From IMG/VR virus record IMGVR_UViG_3300005663_000145, positions 1-31,776 of that record: DNA of 31,776 nt; one strand, given 5' to 3'. A program made the position numbers and the translations under genes. A model generated the notes under the pieces. It was not told the DNA's origin. It saw only the letters and a program-made list of their open reading frames with translations, and did not search any database. The stretch's first letter is position 1. Every line of letters starts with the position of its first letter. This document shows positions 28,843 to 31,776 of this stretch, piece by piece. The DNA is from a virus.

Positions 28843-29570
28843 CTAACCAAATTCATTAAATTTTGGCTGATGGCTTTTGTTTGCCCGTAGATAGTTCTCA
28901 AATAGAACATGATAATCATAGTAACTTAATAAATGTAACTCGTTTAAACTTATTCCGTTGGACTCTGCGATCCTGACATTTTGCTGTAATCTGTCGTCCC
29001 TATATTGTTGGATAGTATGGTAGAAATGGTTGCCAAATGCTCCTGATTTATCTTGCTCCCCACCTCCATATATGTTAGTAAATCTTTGTCTGACAAGTTC
29101 GGTGAGCCAACTGTAATCTTGAATAGCTTGATTAAAAACATTGGGTCTGATTGTGCTTTTTTTTTAAACCGTTGTATCTTCTCCTGCCCGTATTTGAAGT
29201 CGTAATCATGTGGGTTTTCAGTTGTGTCGAAGATTATTACTGAGGCAATCTTATAAATCATATCTGATTCATGTATCATATCAAGACGCTCCTTTAGCTG
29301 TAAGTTGAGTTGTGATACTTTCTGAATATCTATTGACTTGTCGCTCAATATGACATCCATTGCCTTAGTATGCTCCTGTAAGTATTCCCTTGAGCATCGC
29401 ATACTTAACTCATTGAAGTAATCATTAGCTGCGAACATACGCTGACAGTTGGTCTTTGATATGTCTTTGTAGCGGTAGTGTTTTAACCCGTCTAAGGTGA
29501 ACAGGTAATCGGTGGGGTGTTCGGTCCTTAAAGAGCCGTTGCGTCTGTGGAAAAAGTTTAATACACTCAT
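28843..29570 (-). CDS. tail assembly chaperone frameshift product (G-T like)
   Basis: This is the predicted -1 frameshifted form. The zero frame is read from ATG 29570 to the A9 run (minus strand; 29165-29157), for 138 residues. A slip back by one base on the A-AAA-AAA heptamer continues in the -1 frame through a stop-free 104 codons (STIRPNVFNQAIQDYSWLTE...) to TAG at 28845-28843, directly before the tape measure ATG. The extension looks protein-like (aromatic and charged residues throughout, with RQRFTNIYGGGEQ and IQQYRDDRLQQNVRIAESN). It has no start codon of its own. This is the layout of lambda G/GT chaperones, which bind the tape measure and recruit tail tube subunits. Confidence 0.75.
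28950..29570 (-). CDS. tail assembly chaperone, unshifted short form (G-like)
   Basis: The unshifted product is 206 residues: helical and charged, starting MSVLNFFHRRNGSLRTEHPT and, after the A9 run, continuing KAQSDPMFLIKLFKITVGSP to ...SGSQSPTE. Its position just upstream of the tape measure gene is diagnostic. The long form shares the first 138 residues. The 3' part overlaps the -1 frame for about 207 nt, and both frames look coding there. Confidence 0.75.
   Translation of the reverse strand: MSVLNFFHRRNGSLRTEHPTDYLFTLDGLKHYRYKDISKTNCQRMFAANDYFNELSMRCSREYLQEHTKAMDVILSDKSIDIQKVSQLNLQLKERLDMIHESDMIYKIASVIIFDTTENPHDYDFKYGQEKIQRFKKKAQSDPMFLIKLFKITVGSPNLSDKDLLTYMEVGSKINQEHLATISTILSNNIGTTDYSKMSGSQSPTE
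29157..29165 (-). promoter_or_regulatory. slippery run for -1 ribosomal frameshift
   Basis: Nine consecutive A residues on the minus strand (frame ...TTT AAA AAA AAA GCA...). In the zero frame this contains A-AAA-AAA, which permits tandem slippage of the A- and P-site tRNAs. A homopolymer in this place is also a place where a sequencing error would occur; the tail gene context and the protein-like -1 frame favour the biological explanation. Confidence 0.65.
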
Positions 29571-29752
29571 AACTTTGCGATGTCGGCTTTTAGTTCTTTG
29601 ATTTGAGTTTCGTAATGTTTTACATCTTCTTCAAATCCTGTAAGTAATTTTTTATCTTTAATTTTTCCTTCGGCAAGCATTTCTTTTCTCGCCTTGATGC
29701 CATTTTCAAACCTCGTTATCTCAGCTTGGAGTACCGTTATTGAGTATTTCAT
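29567..29752 (-). CDS. small coiled-coil protein upstream of the chaperone
   Basis: The 61-residue product is a single predicted helix/coiled coil (ITRFENGIKARKEMLAEG; DVKHYETQIKELKADIAKL). It overlaps the next gene by 4 nt (ATGA). It could be a packaging or tail adaptor; the family is unknown. Confidence 0.65.
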   Translation of the reverse strand: MKYSITVLQAEITRFENGIKARKEMLAEGKIKDKKLLTGFEEDVKHYETQIKELKADIAKL

Positions 29753-29960
29753 TTAGTCGTGGTGTTAAATCGTTAATATTTCCGTTAGATATTGCCCGTC
29801 CTGACCTTTTTATGACTGCTGTCGTGCCCCTGACTATCCACACTTCTAATCCCGTTCCGTTCTTATACTTTACCATGCCGCCCCCGCAATTACACCTTTT
29901 GTATTCCCAAAATCCTTTTTCTGTTAATACCTGGGGCGCACTACTTAAAAAAGCTGGCAT
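29721..29960 (-). CDS. small hypothetical protein with CNCGGG motif
   Basis: The 79-residue product starts MPAFLSSAPQVLTEKGFWEY and has RCNCGGGMVKYKNGTGLEVW near residue 22, a glycine-rich Cys pair with beta strands after it, and a C-terminal helix. It overlaps the upstream membrane protein by 20 nt and the next gene by 32 nt. No family is recognised. Confidence 0.6.
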   Translation of the reverse strand: MPAFLSSAPQVLTEKGFWEYKRCNCGGGMVKYKNGTGLEVWIVRGTTAVIKRSGRAISNGNINDLTPRLNEILNNGTPS

Positions 29961-30261
29961 ATATCAAATGGTTAAGACCTGAGAGTGCAAATATATAAAA
30001 TAAATAAAAAACTGCGTTATAAATTGTAAAGTCATACATAAACCAATATACATAAAGAGAGTGAACCGATGCCATGCAGAGAATGCAACCGTAAATGGGG
30101 TTAGTGATCCATGTAGAGAGGTTGCGGGTGTACCACTTCACCCACCACAATACTTTCTTTTCTACCGGCTTCTTATCTACGTCTAATTCGTAATCAACGG
30201 CATTTGCAATGCCTACTATCAGGAGGGAGTTGAATATGAGTATAGTAATTAGTTCAATCAA
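29941..30261 (-). CDS. membrane protein downstream of terminase
   Basis: The 106-residue protein has an N-terminal helix (IELITILIFNSLLIVGIANAV) and two closely spaced ones near residues 60-102 (IYGCILCMASVHSLYVYWF and YNAVFYLFYIFALSGLNHLI), with a GC-x2-CM motif at the edge of the second. It starts at TTG 30261, which overlaps the terminase TGA by three bases; no other start gives the first helix. Similar short membrane proteins with a C-x2-CM motif occur in phages as proteins of unknown function. Confidence 0.65.
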   Translation of the reverse strand: MIELITILIFNSLLIVGIANAVDYELDVDKKPVEKKVLWWVKWYTRNLSTWITNPIYGCILCMASVHSLYVYWFMYDFTIYNAVFYLFYIFALSGLNHLIYASFFK

Positions 30262-31502
30262 GATATTCCCAAAATTTTAAGTTCATCTCTCATAAATGTA
30301 TGGCACATATACCTGAAGCAATCTAAGAAATCTGCCCGTTGCTCCTCTTTTGACCTGTTGTCCTTAATTATCTTTAGCTTTTCCGGGTCATATTCTACGT
30401 TTTTCATATCCCAAATAGTCCTTTCGCAGCTTTTTTCGTCAAAGATAATAAAACTTTTATTAAGCAAGCTATTTACTTCTATTCTACTGATTCTATGTAA
30501 TGGATTTTTGCCCGGCAACTTTATCTGCCCGTCTGTCAGCTTTAAATTTTCTTTTATCTTGCGATAATATGTCATCCCCTTTTTTATAGCCGTTGATTGC
30601 TCTCCGGTCTGGTCGCCTGTGATTATGAATAAAGCATTGGGATATTTGGCTTTAATTCTATCACATAGCTCGTCAATATCTGCTTGTTTAACATATATTT
30701 CATCTACAACATTCAATTTGTTAAATTCCGGCTTTTGAGCAACGATACAAGTAACTGGCTCTTTATTGAAATCAAAACTAAGTAGTGTTTCTAAATTAGC
30801 ATCCCATGTACATGACCCGATATGATTGTCATTAAAAGTAAATGCAAACGCCAACGCTGCCCTATCTAAGCTCTCTGCAAGTATTTCCTGCCTGAACTCA
30901 AAATCGTCCATCTGCGCCCTCATCATATCAATCTCTTTTTTAGAGATATAAGGATTTGTATAGGTGGATAGCGTCCACGACATCCAGTTATCGTATTTGC
31001 GTGGGTTCTCTTCTGCTAATTCTGTAAAATAGGTCTTTTTACCTTTAGGTGTGGAAAGAATCCAACAATCACCCTCATAATCCGCTAAAGTAGGTCTAAT
31101 CGTCTGCCCCCATGCTTCCTGAAATTTAAGGGCTTTCTCTGCCTCATCCACAATCGCCCTTTTGTATTTACGACCTCTGCCGGAGTTGGGTTCTTCCATG
31201 CTCCAAAAATCAATCTTGCCACCTGTTATTAAGGTGATTTGTTTTAACTGTTCGTTCTTTGATTGAATAATATCATTGAGAACGTATTTTAGCTCCAACC
31301 ATACTTCATTAAGGTCTTTGTAAGTAGGACACCAATACCCTACAGAACAGCCGTCAAGCATGGTATTTATAGAAAGGTCTTTAGCGAGTTCTGTTTTACC
31401 CCAGCGCCTGCCAATTCGTAGTACGTTAAACCTTTTGGCTTCGCTTAGAACTTGCTGTTGTGCGGTGTGAAGTTTAAGTAGTTTTAGGGTTATTTCCTTC
31501 AC
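30258..31502 (-). CDS. terminase large subunit
   Basis: The 414-residue protein is the DNA packaging motor: ATPase and nuclease. Walker A is GRRWGKTE at 31-38, Walker B is AIVDEAEK at 116-123, the coupling motif is STPKG at 150-154. The RNase H-like nuclease has acidic residues D244 (LLSFDFN), D297 (ITGDQTG) and D391/D394 (RADFLDCF). The start is GTG at 31502, overlapping the upstream gene by 29 nt; the next in-frame start would lose the N-terminal region. The size is short for a TerL but complete in motifs. Confidence 0.95.
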   Translation of the reverse strand: MKEITLKLLKLHTAQQQVLSEAKRFNVLRIGRRWGKTELAKDLSINTMLDGCSVGYWCPTYKDLNEVWLELKYVLNDIIQSKNEQLKQITLITGGKIDFWSMEEPNSGRGRKYKRAIVDEAEKALKFQEAWGQTIRPTLADYEGDCWILSTPKGKKTYFTELAEENPRKYDNWMSWTLSTYTNPYISKKEIDMMRAQMDDFEFRQEILAESLDRAALAFAFTFNDNHIGSCTWDANLETLLSFDFNKEPVTCIVAQKPEFNKLNVVDEIYVKQADIDELCDRIKAKYPNALFIITGDQTGEQSTAIKKGMTYYRKIKENLKLTDGQIKLPGKNPLHRISRIEVNSLLNKSFIIFDEKSCERTIWDMKNVEYDPEKLKIIKDNRSKEEQRADFLDCFRYMCHTFMRDELKILGIS

Positions 31503-31740
31503 GGATAACTTTGATTAATAATTCGCCAGTCATTTGACCTTGCATTTCAGTCGGAATAAGTTTTGATGCTATTTTATAAAAATCAGTTTCATTTTCCAGT
31601 GCCCATATTAACATTCCCTTGTCTTTTTTCCTTTCAAGTTCGCAATAAGTTTGCATTACTAACTCTTTAAAAGAAGTAGTTAGTTTATTTTGAGTCCCTT
31701 TTTGCCTTCCGCCAAATTTTTTGCCTGTTGTATTTGCCAT
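31474..31740 (-). CDS. small terminase-like DNA-binding protein
   Basis: The 88-residue protein precedes the large terminase and overlaps it. It starts ANTTGKKFGGRQKGTQNKLT, the basic GGRQKGTQNK motif typical of small proteins that sit before phage terminases in Bacteroidota and others, followed by a helical part. It is probably the small terminase that recognises packaging DNA, though it is shorter than most TerS. No other gene is visible to the right in the window (the last 36 nt are upstream leader). Confidence 0.72.
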   Translation of the reverse strand: MANTTGKKFGGRQKGTQNKLTTSFKELVMQTYCELERKKDKGMLIWALENETDFYKIASKLIPTEMQGQMTGELLIKVIREGNNPKTT

Positions 31741-31776
31741 AACTATTTTAAACTACTTTGGTTTATACGCTTCTCT

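Noticed and set aside
29988-29995. TATATTTG on the minus strand inside the terminase-proximal membrane gene
   Set aside because: It matches the -7 consensus but lies in a coding region and has no -33 element at the right distance, so an internal promoter cannot be supported.

Overview
The window is most of the late (virion, packaging and lysis) region of a tailed bacteriophage or prophage that infects a member of the Bacteroidota. A long tape measure protein, a tail assembly chaperone gene with a probable -1 frameshift, and the absence of any recognisable sheath or baseplate gene point to a siphovirus-like particle. The host assignment rests on several intergenic promoters of the Bacteroidota type (TAnnTTTG at -7, TTG/TTTG about 20 nt upstream), AT-rich low-SD gene starts and a lipoprotein signal. 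No integrase, repressor or replication gene is in the window, so lysogeny cannot be judged.

Nearly all genes lie on the minus strand and are read from the right end to the left: small terminase-like protein and large terminase (31740-30258); small unknown and membrane proteins (30261-29567); frameshifted tail assembly chaperone and tape measure protein (29570-26446); tail tip and fibre-like proteins (26446-22470); a lone glycosyltransferase (22473-21571); portal and minor head protein (21574-18895). An accessory stretch of about 8.4 kb follows (18894-10450). Then come scaffold, major capsid protein, head completion, tail tube and fibre-like proteins (10449-2486), a lysis cassette of holin, M15 peptidase endolysin and a second membrane protein (2486-1558), a terminator, and a small operon of short zinc-finger and coiled-coil proteins (981-11). 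The tape measure block sits upstream of portal rather than after the tail tube gene, so the late region is rearranged compared with the usual siphovirus order.

The accessory stretch has three parts. (1) Plus-strand 17.1-18.7 kb: a compact three-way-junction inverted repeat, three evenly spaced CGTA-N4-TACG dyads, a promoter, a probable stand-alone structured RNA ending in a terminator, a lipoprotein gene and a secreted protein gene, then another terminator. (2) Minus-strand 16951-11032: thirteen tightly overlapping genes from one promoter, including four glycosyltransferase-like proteins, three SAM-dependent methyltransferase-like proteins (one FkbM type) and a tiny protein-kinase-fold protein; this looks like a glycan building or decorating pathway for the virion or the host surface. 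(3) Plus-strand 10547-11066: three mini-genes from a strong promoter, convergent with and overlapping the end of the glycan operon.

Several real features have no conventional complete reading frame or are very short: the -1 frame extension of the chaperone (29157-28843), the 53-residue holin (2486-2325), a 48-residue zinc protein (720-574), a 33-residue leader gene (16951-16850), and two of the plus-strand mini-genes.
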